A DNA stretch of 64,000 nucleotides. Origin: Novosphingobium lindaniclasticum LE124. Its GTDB lineage: Bacteria > Pseudomonadota > Alphaproteobacteria > Sphingomonadales > Sphingomonadaceae. The position numbers and the translations under genes are program-made. This document shows, in pieces, positions 1 through 7,001 of the stretch (position 1 is the first letter of the stretch; each line of letters opens with the position of its first letter). The notes beneath the pieces were generated by a model, which had not been told where the DNA came from, searched no databases, and saw only the letters and a program-made list of their open reading frames with translations. The stretch spans positions 50,856-114,855 of the forward strand of contig NZ_ATHL01000127.1 in NCBI RefSeq assembly GCF_000445125.1, read 5' to 3'.

Positions 1-2584
1 TGCGGTTCACTTCGTCCACCAGGCTATCGCTGACCGATTCCCACGCCTGGCGCAGCTGCTCGGCCGCCGTGGCCGCCGCTTCCTGCGCCTGGGTGAGCTT
101 CTCCTGCGCGGCGTTGGCGTCTTCGATCGCGTAGAGCTGCTGGAGCAAGGCGCGCTGCGCGTCGCTGGTGGCGTCCCGCAGTTCCTTGGCGCGGGCGATG
201 GCCGTCGCGGTGCCTTCGTCGCCCTGGGCCTCGGCGATCCGCGAACGGATGTCGTTGAGGGCATCCGCCTCCTTGTTCATCGCCTCCTGCCGCTTGATCG
301 ACAGAAGCTGTTCGAGCTGGGCGTATTCCGCCGCCGTGGCGCCCGCCTCGGCGAAGATCGAGCGCAGGTTGGCGAATTCCTTGTCGATCGTGTCGAGCTC
401 GGCGCCGACCGGATCGAGGTACGTCTTCAGCTCGGTGAACACGTTCTCGAAGCTGAGCGCCTTGTTGATCTGCGCGGACAGATCGTCGCCCGCCTTCAGC
501 AGGTTGTTCGTGGAGGCGCGGATGCCGTTGATCGCGCCGCGCTCGATCGCCAGTTTCATCGCGTAGGCCACGGCGGCCTCGGCGTCGTCGTTGAAGTCGA
601 CGGCGCCCTTCTTGACCTTGAGCGAGGTGCCCCCGGCGTTGACACGGTAGTCACCGTGCCGAACGCCGACGCTGATGTTGCCGAAGTTGCCGATGGAGCC
701 ACCGAACTGCGAGGCGAGATCGGCCAGGCCGCCATAGATGCTGTTGCCGGCGGCCAGCGCCGCCTTCTGCGACGATCCGCTGTTTCCGGACGTGCCGGAG
801 ACGCCCGCTGCCGACAGGTCGACCCGGCCCCACTTCACCTTCGTGAAGGCGCTGCCCAGAGCGCTGCCGAGCACACCGCCGAGCACCGAACCGAGCGGAC
901 CGGCGAACTGGCCAAGGCCCTTGGACAAGCTCTCCAGCCCCTTCGACAGCGTCTTCTCCACGACCTTGCTGCCGCCAAGCGCGCCACCGATCGCGGAGCC
1001 GGTCTGCTCGGAAGCGGACTGTCGACCAAATAGTGCGCTGCCGGCAACAAGGCCCATGCCTGCACTTTGAACGAGGGAAGTCATCAACTTCCCGAATTCA
1101 CCGCTCTTTTTGAAGACCTTGGAGAGTTCCGACCCGATGGTCTTCGAAAGGACGTTGCCCTGGCTATCCTTTTCCGTTCCCAAACCAATGTTGAGCAGAT
1201 TGCCGAACTTCCCGCCAACCGCAGACGTATTGCCAGTCAGCAACCCGAACAACGTACCGAGCCCTTTGCCAGCGCCGCCGAGGTTGCCCAAGGTGTTCAC
1301 AAGATCGCGGTATTGGTCGTCGAGCAATGCGACGGCCTCTTTCTCTCTTGCGAGATCCTGCATTCGTTCATCCCAGCGCGCCTGGGACATGTTGCCGACC
1401 TCCTTCTGGAAGTCGGCCCAGTCTTGTTCCTGCCGCTTGGCAAGCTGCTCCGCCACATCCAGCACCATCCGGCCGGTCGCGTCCTGCAAGAACTTGTCCA
1501 GGTCGAATGCGTCCTTGGCAGCCTTTGCTGCCGCAGAACCGGCCTCTTTGCCGGCCTTTTTCGCGTCCCTTTTCATACGGGCGATGGCGCGGGCCTGCGC
1601 GAAGGGGCTGATCTTGTCTGCCAGTTCGCCGATAAAGTCGCGCTGGATTGTATCGCCCAGCGTCTTGGCGACCCCCTTGCCCAGCTTTGCCGCCGCGCCG
1701 GTGTAGCTGTTGGCCACCTTCGCGATCTGGGGGGCTGTGAGCGTTGGCAGGGTGAGGCCCGCCTTCGCCAGGATGCGGTTTGCCTCGGACACGAAGCCGT
1801 TGACGCCGTTGACGGCAGAGGACAGCAGCTTGTTGATGGCGTCGATTGCCATGTTCACTGCGCTCAGGAAGATGTCAGCGACACCCGCGGGGATCAGCTT
1901 GAAGTTCTCGAGAATTGTGCGGGGCACAAGTGTCATAAGGCCGATAAGCCTATTCGCAGCCCACTTCGCCCAATCTACAACGGTCGCCCATACGTTCCCC
2001 GTTTTGATGCCGAAGGCGTCGAAGGCGGAAGATAGCTCGCCCTTGAGCGCTGCGGCCACCGCATCCCATGCACCCAGCAAGGTGTCAGACCATGTGACGG
2101 TCACCTTGGCGTTTTCGTTGATTGAAGAAGTCAGCAGTGCCACGCCGGCCGCTGCTGCGGCCAACACCGCAAGAAAGGGAACGAACGGAGCGATCAGGCC
2201 CGCTGTGGCAGCAATCAAGCCTTTGATGCCGATACCAGCTTGCGACATGATTCCGTTGATTTGGGTGCCCTGTTGAACAAGAGCGGTGAATGCCATTTTC
2301 AACGGCGCCGAACTCTGCGCCGCCGCCAACAGCTGGACGCCCAGATCTTGGAACTGAAATGCCAGGTTCTGAACGTGATGACCTGCAAGTTTGGAGGTGT
2401 TGCCCGCTTTAGCGATGCCGGAACCTACTGCCGCGAGGTTGTCGTTTGCCGCCTTCGCCGACTTGGCGATATCGTTGGACGCGTCCTTCACGGCCCGCTT
2501 CACCTTGTCCATGTCGGCCTGAAGGCGCGCGACTTCCGCCACGATTTCAATGGAAAGGCGCCCCGCCGGTATACCTCCTGCCAC
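1..2584 (-). CDS. Phage tail tape measure protein (3' end outside window)
   Basis: This sets tail length and helps DNA entry in siphoviruses. The minus-strand frame is open without a stop from a GTG at 2584 to base 1, giving at least 861 residues; AGGAG lies seven bases upstream of the GTG. The N-terminus is an alpha-helical region rich in K, A and D. A hydrophobic segment follows near residues 125-150. Later come alanine/lysine-rich helices, glycine-rich stretches near residues 470-600, and a coiled-coil region at the visible C-terminal end (many Q, E, A). Length, composition and position after the G/GT chaperone genes all fit a tape measure protein. The C-terminus, possibly with a peptidase, is not visible. 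Confidence 0.9.
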   Translation of the reverse strand, partial: MAGGIPAGRLSIEIVAEVARLQADMDKVKRAVKDASNDIAKSAKAANDNLAAVGSGIAKAGNTSKLAGHHVQNLAFQFQDLGVQLLAAAQSSAPLKMAFTALVQQGTQINGIMSQAGIGIKGLIAATAGLIAPFVPFLAVLAAAAAGVALLTSSINENAKVTVTWSDTLLGAWDAVAAALKGELSSAFDAFGIKTGNVWATVVDWAKWAANRLIGLMTLVPRTILENFKLIPAGVADIFLSAVNMAIDAINKLLSSAVNGVNGFVSEANRILAKAGLTLPTLTAPQIAKVANSYTGAAAKLGKGVAKTLGDTIQRDFIGELADKISPFAQARAIARMKRDAKKAGKEAGSAAAKAAKDAFDLDKFLQDATGRMVLDVAEQLAKRQEQDWADFQKEVGNMSQARWDERMQDLAREKEAVALLDDQYRDLVNTLGNLGGAGKGLGTLFGLLTGNTSAVGGKFGNLLNIGLGTEKDSQGNVLSKTIGSELSKVFKKSGEFGKLMTSLVQSAGMGLVAGSALFGRQSASEQTGSAIGGALGGSKVVEKTLSKGLESLSKGLGQFAGPLGSVLGGVLGSALGSAFTKVKWGRVDLSAAGVSGTSGNSGSSQKAALAAGNSIYGGLADLASQFGGSIGNFGNISVGVRHGDYRVNAGGTSLKVKKGAVDFNDDAEAAVAYAMKLAIERGAINGIRASTNNLLKAGDDLSAQINKALSFENVFTELKTYLDPVGAELDTIDKEFANLRSIFAEAGATAAEYAQLEQLLSIKRQEAMNKEADALNDIRSRIAEAQGDEGTATAIARAKELRDATSDAQRALLQQLYAIEDANAAQEKLTQAQEAAATAAEQLRQAWESVSDSLVDEVNR

Positions 2585-2654
2585 GAAACGACTCCTGTTA
2601 TTGAATACGTAAGGGTTCCCGCGTACGGGTGCCCGCACACGAGGGGGACGACCA

Positions 2655-2966
2655 ATGGCGGAACTGACTACCGGCGAATTGATGCTGATCGAGCAGAGAG
2701 TGACCAACGCCAGCAAGAGCGCTGGCGTGGCCTATCTGCTTTGGATTTTCACTTGGCCGGTGAGCGGCCATCGGTTCTATCTTGGACGCCCTGGGACCGC
2801 GATTTTGCAGATCCTGAGCTATTTCGTTCTCATCGGTTTCGTCTGGCTCCTCATCGACGGCTTCCTCATTTCCGGAATGATCCGAGATGGTCAGAACCGC
2901 GAACGGACCCGCTTGATGGATTACCTGCGAGCGGAAAAGGATGAGAAGGCGGTCGCGGCCGCTTAG
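2655..2966 (+). CDS. TM2-domain membrane protein, probable moron
   Basis: A 103-residue protein with two hydrophobic helices (about residues 24-36 and 50-74) and the TM2-family signature G-H-R-F-Y-L-G-R at residues 38-45 between them. The C-terminal tail is charged and probably cytoplasmic. A purine-rich GAGGGGG lies upstream of the ATG. It is on the plus strand between the GT chaperone and the tape measure, both on the minus strand, and its stop overlaps the convergent GT stop (2963-2965). That placement is typical of a separately expressed lysogenic 'moron'. TM2 proteins have no settled bacterial function; superinfection exclusion or host-envelope modification is only a guess. Confidence 0.8.
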   Translation: MAELTTGELMLIEQRVTNASKSAGVAYLLWIFTWPVSGHRFYLGRPGTAILQILSYFVLIGFVWLLIDGFLISGMIRDGQNRERTRLMDYLRAEKDEKAVAAA

Positions 2967-3424
2967 CGCTTCAATGTCGCTACCATGGCCGCGAATTGGG
3001 CCTCGACCCGGCTGCGAGCAAGTTCCTGATCGACCTGCACCATAGGCTCAATGCAGGTAGGCTTGCGCGCGTCGTCACGCTGGTTGACGAAGGCCCGCGA
3101 CAGCCGTCGCAGTGTCCTCGCCTCCCAAGGGGACAGATCGACCCCCATCAGCCGCGACCACTCCGCCATTTCGGAGAACCCGATGGGGACAGAGGTTTCG
3201 CCAGCGGGCGCGGTCGGCCCGATCTCCAGCAGCCAGTTGGTAAGGTAGGGCGCGGGATTGTGGGGCAGGACCGGCTCTTGACCCCGCGCCTTCAGTGATT
3301 CCGCGCGCGTTACCGGCTCGGGCGGCTTGCCCGCGCCGGTGTGTTCGACGCGCGGAGCCGTATTCAGCCAGGCGAGCTGACGAACCCAGAGTTCGAGAGC
3401 GACTGCGACGCCTTCATAAAATTT
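2963..3424 (-). CDS. Tail assembly chaperone T-domain, made by -1 frameshift from gene G
   Basis: The minus frame is open from the slippery heptamer at 3418-3424 to a TAA at 2963-2965. It has no convincing start of its own; the first ATG, near 3169, lies well inside the conserved-looking part and lacks a clear Shine-Dalgarno. Reading the G frame (3364-3813) to codons Asn131-Phe132 and slipping back one base gives a fusion of about 283 residues, 132 from G plus 151 here. This matches the lambda G/GT arrangement, where GT binds the tape measure during tail assembly. The T part is proline-rich, then helical, and ends just before the tape measure region. Confidence 0.75.
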   Translation of the reverse strand, partial: KFYEGVAVALELWVRQLAWLNTAPRVEHTGAGKPPEPVTRAESLKARGQEPVLPHNPAPYLTNWLLEIGPTAPAGETSVPIGFSEMAEWSRLMGVDLSPWEARTLRRLSRAFVNQRDDARKPTCIEPMVQVDQELARSRVEAQFAAMVATLKR

Positions 3425-3813
3425 TCCCAGCTCTTGGTATCGACGCCCATGTGGTCGCGGATGTAGCCGAGATGGTGGTCATTGTAGACGGCGGCGACAG
3501 TCTCCTTGTCACCGTTCGCGCCCGGATACTCCAGGCCGTTGAACCGCTTGGTGATGGCGCAGAGGAACTCGATCTCGTCTTCGGTCTCGTTGTCGAGCGC
3601 CGCCTCGAACTTGCCGTTGGCTTCGCGGGACCGCTTGATCGCCTTTCGGCGACGCGCAGCATCGGCGACCTGCCAGATTTTGGAGCCAGGGCCGAACACC
3701 GTAGCAGTGATCGGCGCCTTGGTCTCGGGGTCCAGGAAGGGCGAGCCGTCGGCATTCTTGACGGGAAGATCGGAAACGTCCGCAACGCGGTGGTTGGTGA
3801 TGATGAGAGCCAT
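3364..3813 (-). CDS. Tail assembly chaperone G
   Basis: A 149-residue acidic helical protein between the tail tube gene and the tape measure gene, the usual place for a G-type chaperone that keeps the tape measure soluble. AAAGGA lies seven bases upstream of the ATG. The heptamer A AAT TTT sits in the G reading frame at codons 131-132, near the 3' end, followed by 17 more codons and a TGA. That is how lambda-like phages make a small amount of the GT fusion. The family is assigned from position and the frameshift layout rather than a strong motif. Confidence 0.75.
   Translation of the reverse strand: MALIITNHRVADVSDLPVKNADGSPFLDPETKAPITATVFGPGSKIWQVADAARRRKAIKRSREANGKFEAALDNETEDEIEFLCAITKRFNGLEYPGANGDKETVAAVYNDHHLGYIRDHMGVDTKSWENFMKASQSLSNSGFVSSPG
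3418..3424 (-). promoter_or_regulatory. Programmed -1 ribosomal frameshift site (A AAT TTT)
   Basis: On the minus strand the bases read G AAA ATT TTA TG; in the gene G frame this is GAA-AAT-TTT-ATG. The heptamer A-AAT-TTT has the X-XXY-YYZ form needed for simultaneous -1 slippage. Re-pairing gives AAA and TTT, and the -1 frame then stays open for 151 codons to the T-domain stop. No pseudoknot was modelled. Confidence 0.7.
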
Positions 3814-3836
3814 GCGGCTGTCCTTTCAGGGAAGGG

Positions 3837-3868
3837 TGTCGGCCGGTCACCCTGATGACCGGCCGACA
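3837..3868 (-). other. Perfect 13-bp inverted repeat in leader of chaperone G
   Basis: TGTCGGCCGGTCA at 3837-3849 is repeated as its exact reverse complement at 3856-3868 with a six-base loop. It lies between the tail tube terminator and the start of gene G, so it would be a very stable hairpin in the mRNA leader about 24 bases before the ATG. No T-run follows on the minus strand, so it is not a classical terminator. RNA processing or stability control is possible. Confidence 0.65.
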
Positions 3869-3870
3869 TG

Positions 3871-3891
3871 AAAAACCCCGCAGAAGCGGGG
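3871..3891 (-). terminator. Rho-independent terminator after tail tube gene
   Basis: On the minus strand CCCCGC, a four-base loop and GCGGGG are followed by TTTTT. It lies 28 bases after the tail tube stop codon and before chaperone G, so it would reduce transcription into the chaperone and tape measure genes. Confidence 0.8.
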
Positions 3892-3918
3892 CGGAAGCTC
3901 AGGGACAGTTGGGTAGCA

Positions 3919-4386
3919 TCAGTTAGCGGGCTCGTAGACGATGCCGTCTTCGTCCTGGCTCACGATCGTCCATTCCAGAGTAATCTGCCGGGTGGCAATG
4001 GTGTTCACGTCGCCGTAGTTACGCGTGCCGCCCATCACGAGCGCCCGGCCATAAATGGTTCCGAGTTTCGGATGTTCGAACGAAATGGAGGCTGGGTCAT
4101 CGGAACGGCTCAGGGTGTCCAGAAGATCCTGCCCGGCGTCGTCCGGGTCGATGCCGACAGTGATCGTCTGGCTGCCAAGCGTGTAACCGCCCTTGGCCTT
4201 GCTCTCGCCTCGATTGGTGATGTTGCGCCACGACACTACCTCGTAGACGCGTTCGGGCAGATCGCCCAAGTCGCTCACTTCACCAACGTCGGTAAAGGCG
4301 AGCGCGGAATAGCCTGCCTCGTTGTAAGTCGCCGGGGCAGCGGCGGATACCGAGAACTTTGTCCCGGCGCTCGTGTAGACGCTCAT
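3919..4386 (-). CDS. Major tail tube protein
   Basis: A 155-residue protein rich in beta-strand residues (T, V, I, G), ending in alternating strands as phage tail tube proteins do. It sits after the head-tail adaptor and tail terminator genes and before the G/GT chaperones and the tape measure, exactly where the tube subunit is encoded in HK97-like phages. The start is an ATG with AAGGAG upstream. A CCCCGC/GCGGGG hairpin flanks the gene on each side, so it may form its own transcript segment, suited to a protein needed in many copies. Confidence 0.85.
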   Translation of the reverse strand: MSVYTSAGTKFSVSAAAPATYNEAGYSALAFTDVGEVSDLGDLPERVYEVVSWRNITNRGESKAKGGYTLGSQTITVGIDPDDAGQDLLDTLSRSDDPASISFEHPKLGTIYGRALVMGGTRNYGDVNTIATRQITLEWTIVSQDEDGIVYEPAN

Positions 4387-4400
4387 CGTAGTCTCCTTAG

Positions 4401-4421
4401 AAAAGCCCCGCTGGCGCGGGG
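4401..4421 (-). terminator. Terminator-like hairpin just upstream of tail tube gene
   Basis: The minus strand has CCCCGC, loop GCCA, GCGGGG, then CTTTT, directly before the Shine-Dalgarno of the tail tube gene. The stem sequence matches the terminator downstream of that gene. It could attenuate upstream transcription or protect the 5' end of the tail tube mRNA. Confidence 0.65.
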
Positions 4422-4448
4422 TGGCGCATCGCCGGGATCGGCAATCTT

Positions 4449-4625
4449 TCAGTCAGCCCCGTCAGCGGCCTTGGGTTCGGATTTCGCCTTCGCGGGCGCG
4501 CGCTCAAAGCGTCCAGTCACTTCGAGGTCGGTGAATTGCTGCAAGGGCATCGAGACGGTCGCGCCCTTTTCGTAGGTGGTCCCGTTCAAGGTCGTGCGGC
4601 GCGTCGCTTTTGCGCTGATCATCAT
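4449..4625 (-). CDS. Small phage protein between tail terminator and tail tube genes
   Basis: A 58-residue basic protein starting at the ATG at 4625, which overlaps the TGA of the upstream gene (ATGA) and has GGAGACACG before it; a longer reading to 4667 would lack a ribosome site. It starts with two methionines, has a compact strand-like core (residues 5-40) and a lysine/alanine-rich tail. No family is recognised. Its conserved position suggests a structural or accessory role in tail completion. Confidence 0.7.
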   Translation of the reverse strand: MMISAKATRRTTLNGTTYEKGATVSMPLQQFTDLEVTGRFERAPAKAKSEPKAADGAD

Positions 4626-5029
4626 CGTGTCTCCAGATAGCTGACGAGGAAATCCTGGCTCCGGCACCAGATCGAAGGATCCTCGATCATGAAGTCAGGC
4701 CCGGCCGAATCGGTGTGGATGGTCACGGCGTCGATACCATCGACAACGACATTAACCCGATCCGCCGCCGCACGGCGGACAGCCCGCATCACGGCGGCCC
4801 GCTCGGGGTAATCGCTCGCCATGACGGTCACCTGCACGCGCTCGCGGACGTGGCGGCGGGCACCGGGGGCCGGGATGTTGCGGTCGTTCTTGCTCACGCT
4901 CTCCAGCATGATCCAAGGCAGAGCGAACCCGAGAGGACTAGGACCGGCTGCAACCCGCTCCGCCGGCACCAGCGACGCAACGCCGGCATCAGCGACAAGC
5001 ACCTGCACTAGGGCGGCGACGCCATCCAT
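4622..5029 (-). CDS. Tail completion/terminator protein (DUF3168-like)
   Basis: A 135-residue protein starting at the ATG at 5029, which overlaps the stop of a tiny upstream gene (TAATG). It opens with a helix, then a proline/alanine linker, and ends with mixed strands and a C-terminal phrase typical of DUF3168 proteins (a 'dfLVsy' strand near the end). In HK97-like phages this gene follows the gp10-type gene and precedes the tube gene; the product caps the tail tube and joins it to the head. The family call is from length, pattern and order. Confidence 0.7.
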   Translation of the reverse strand: MDGVAALVQVLVADAGVASLVPAERVAAGPSPLGFALPWIMLESVSKNDRNIPAPGARRHVRERVQVTVMASDYPERAAVMRAVRRAAADRVNVVVDGIDAVTIHTDSAGPDFMIEDPSIWCRSQDFLVSYLETR

Positions 5030-5148
5030 TACAGCATACCCCAGAGCCAAGCCGACTGGGGCTCGCCTAGCCGCGCGAGCAAATAGCTCGCGGCGACCGC
5101 TCCAGCCAAGATCACGCCTACCCGGACGATTAGAGGTCCATTCGACAT
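5029..5148 (-). CDS. 39-residue membrane peptide, translationally coupled
   Basis: The ATG at 5148 overlaps the TGA of the gp10 gene (TGATG) and its TAA overlaps the start of the next gene (TAATG), so it is locked into the operon by both junctions. The peptide has one clear hydrophobic helix (about residues 7-25, rich in V, I, L, A) after a short N-terminus and ends with a tryptophan-rich tail. No family is recognised. The tight coupling and good membrane helix make a chance reading frame unlikely. Function is unknown. Confidence 0.6.
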   Translation of the reverse strand: MSNGPLIVRVGVILAGAVAASYLLARLGEPQSAWLWGML

Positions 5149-5702
5149 CAGACTGCCTCGTCAACCGGAGCGATGAAGCCCGTCTTGCCCTCCAAGAAGG
5201 CGCGGATCTTGCTGGCGTAAGCCTGGACGGCTTCATCAGCCTTCGCATCAAGGGCCGGCCGCATAAACGGGTGAGCCGCGAAACCGGGATGATGGATGAT
5301 GCCAGAGACATAGCGATCGCCGATTTTCATGGGCCGGGTCGTTACCTTGCCCTTGCCCTCGGCGGCATTGCGCACAGCAACCTTGCCCTGACCCGCCCCG
5401 GTGCGCGCAATAAGGTGGGCAGCAACGCCGAACTCGAAGAACGCGCCGAGGTAGGCGTGATCGCCGACCAGGCGGATGCTGACCGAGAACGTGCCGTCCT
5501 GATTCTGCCGGGGCGAGCCCGTCTTGATCGCCTTGGCCATCTTGCCACTCTGCTTCGGCGCCCGGGCGCGAGCCTCATCGCGGACCGGCGCCGCGGCGGC
5601 GGTGAGCCCTTGGCGGATTGCCTGCTTCTGCATGCGCTGCGGCAGGGCCGAGAGAAAGGCGTCGAGATCGGCCAGCCCCTTGACCGGAAAATTGCGGCTC
5701 AT
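5148..5702 (-). CDS. HK97 gp10-family tail/neck protein
   Basis: A 184-residue protein with the gp10 pattern: an N-terminal 'L..fl..Lp....kqa.r.gl' helix, a conserved acidic 'GAFFEFG' stretch near residue 88, and the C-terminal 'aHPFmRPAlda' motif near residues 140-152. Members sit between the head-tail adaptor and the tail terminator and act in the neck. The ATG overlaps the stop of the upstream adaptor gene (5699-5702). A basic insert at about residues 103-125 (many K, R, G) is somewhat long. Confidence 0.85.
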   Translation of the reverse strand: MSRNFPVKGLADLDAFLSALPQRMQKQAIRQGLTAAAAPVRDEARARAPKQSGKMAKAIKTGSPRQNQDGTFSVSIRLVGDHAYLGAFFEFGVAAHLIARTGAGQGKVAVRNAAEGKGKVTTRPMKIGDRYVSGIIHHPGFAAHPFMRPALDAKADEAVQAYASKIRAFLEGKTGFIAPVDEAV

Positions 5703-6052
5703 GGCTTCTCACCCCGTGTCGAGAGTTCCTGGACGATCAGTTCCAAGCCTTCACGGCGGCCCAGCTCGGCGGGCCCCGATACGATCTCCATGACGCGGCC
5801 CCGGTAAACCACCCGCATGTCGGCGGTGATGTCCTCGCGGTAGCGCATCCGAATGCGAGCCGGCCGTTGCTGCATGGACGCGTTCTCGTCCACGCTCTCC
5901 GCGCGGCTCGGCAGCACGTCGCGCACCTGCGCCCAGACCTTCACATGCGGCTGCCAGGTCGTCTTCGACGTGTTGTACGTCGGATCGCGCGTGGTCACCG
6001 GCTTCTCGAACTGGATGCGCCGGTCCAATGAGCCCGCTGCGATCATGCCCAT
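5699..6052 (-). CDS. Head-tail adaptor (head closure) protein
   Basis: A 117-residue protein of the SPP1 gp16/HK97 adaptor type. It has the characteristic order 'aGsLdrRI.f' at the N-terminus, then 'vWA.v....' in the middle and an 'R..D.t..mrv.y.gr..eI' strand pair towards the end. I start it at the ATG at 6052, which overlaps the upstream TGA (TGATG); an in-frame ATG at 6082 would overlap the previous gene further. It follows the connector gene in the normal neck order. Confidence 0.8.
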   Translation of the reverse strand: MGMIAAGSLDRRIQFEKPVTTRDPTYNTSKTTWQPHVKVWAQVRDVLPSRAESVDENASMQQRPARIRMRYREDITADMRVVYRGRVMEIVSGPAELGRREGLELIVQELSTRGEKP

Positions 6053-6630
6053 CAGATCAACACCCGGCGAAATTGCCCGCAAAGTTGTTGAACCCCGAAG
6101 GGCACTTCCGCCTCGGTGCCGCGATCAGTCACAGCTTCGCGGTTTTTGTAGAGGTGGCCGAGGAACAGCCGAACCGCCGCCAAGAGCGAAGGCGGCGCCT
6201 TCCCCTCGGGGTAACCGGCAGAAAAGACTATGCGGACATCTCCGCCAATGTCTCCCGGCCAGCGTGCGCCCATCCTGGGCAGTACATCACCGCGGGCATT
6301 GATGCGGTAGTCGGCAGGGCTCCCTTGCACGGGAAGGCCAGCGCGGTTGACCCACGCCACCGATGTGATGGCGGTTACGGGCCCCATGCTGAGGGTCAGA
6401 ACCTCGGCGCCGCGGGGAAAGCCAGCGGCGGACCACTCGATGCCGGCGGCCGGCCCCAGTTTGAGGGAGCAATACCGCTCCACGAAATCGATCGAAGCGT
6501 CGCGCAGCGCCTGGATCAGAAAATCCTCATCGTCGCTGTCGGCCCGCAGATGCTCTTTGCACGCCTCCAGCGACAGGATCGCGTCGCCGTAGCCTTCCGG
6601 AAACGGCGCGTGGAGCAGCTCAAAGATCAT
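6052..6630 (-). CDS. Phage head-tail connector (gp6-like)
   Basis: A 192-residue protein with the gp6-like connector layout: an N-terminal 'LsleacKeHLR.d...eD..i......a...ve' helical region, then a strand-rich middle (residues 65-150) and a C-terminal helix 'lllAavrlflghLYknRE'. These form the dodecameric ring below the portal. It lies between the capsid-side hypothetical gene and the adaptor, as expected. The start ATG is at 6630. Confidence 0.8.
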   Translation of the reverse strand: MIFELLHAPFPEGYGDAILSLEACKEHLRADSDDEDFLIQALRDASIDFVERYCSLKLGPAAGIEWSAAGFPRGAEVLTLSMGPVTAITSVAWVNRAGLPVQGSPADYRINARGDVLPRMGARWPGDIGGDVRIVFSAGYPEGKAPPSLLAAVRLFLGHLYKNREAVTDRGTEAEVPFGVQQLCGQFRRVLI

Positions 6631-6645
6631 CTGCGGGTCCGGCGA

Positions 6646-6942
6646 TCAGTCGGCCTGGGAGGCCTGAAGGTTGGCTGCCACAGCGGCGTCGGGCGACAAG
6701 GTAGGATCGTTGAAGTCGATCTGATTGGCCGACACCGTCTGCCCCTTGCGGGGCGTGTTATCGACGGCCGGGTGATCGGTATCGATGCCGCTGACGATCT
6801 CGGGTTCGATCAAGGCTCCCGATGCCGCAACGTCGGTGGCGGGGGTCAGGTCTGCCAGCGGGGACAGGGCGGTGTCGGGCACGCCGGGCACGTCGGATAG
6901 CTTCACATCGCTGGTATCCACGGTCTTTTTCGCAGCAGTCAT
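6646..6942 (-). CDS. Phage protein of unknown function after capsid gene
   Basis: A 98-residue acidic, alanine/threonine/proline-rich protein that looks mostly disordered. It begins at the ATG at 6942 with AAGGAG in good position; upstream sequence in the same frame belongs to the capsid region and is not used. It sits between the major capsid and connector genes, where some phages encode head decoration or fibre-like proteins, but no homologous domain is evident. Confidence 0.65.
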   Translation of the reverse strand: MTAAKKTVDTSDVKLSDVPGVPDTALSPLADLTPATDVAASGALIEPEIVSGIDTDHPAVDNTPRKGQTVSANQIDFNDPTLSPDAAVAANLQASQAD

Positions 6943-6970
6943 GTCGATCTCCTTCGATAGTTCGACTAGG

Positions 6971-6995
6971 GAAACCGGCGGGCTTTCACCCGCCG
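6971..6995 (-). terminator. Terminator-like hairpin after capsid gene
   Basis: The inverted repeat CGGCGGG (6976-6982) / CCCGCCG (6989-6995) with a six-base loop is followed on the minus strand by GGTTTC. It lies just after the capsid stop. The short T-run suggests partial attenuation rather than full stop. Confidence 0.5.
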
Positions 6996-7001
6996 ATCGG
7001 A

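Noticed and set aside
1067..2035. Long plus-strand reading frames opposite the tape measure gene
   Set aside because: They mirror the open minus-strand tape measure frame, have arginine/cysteine-rich composition and no ribosome sites.
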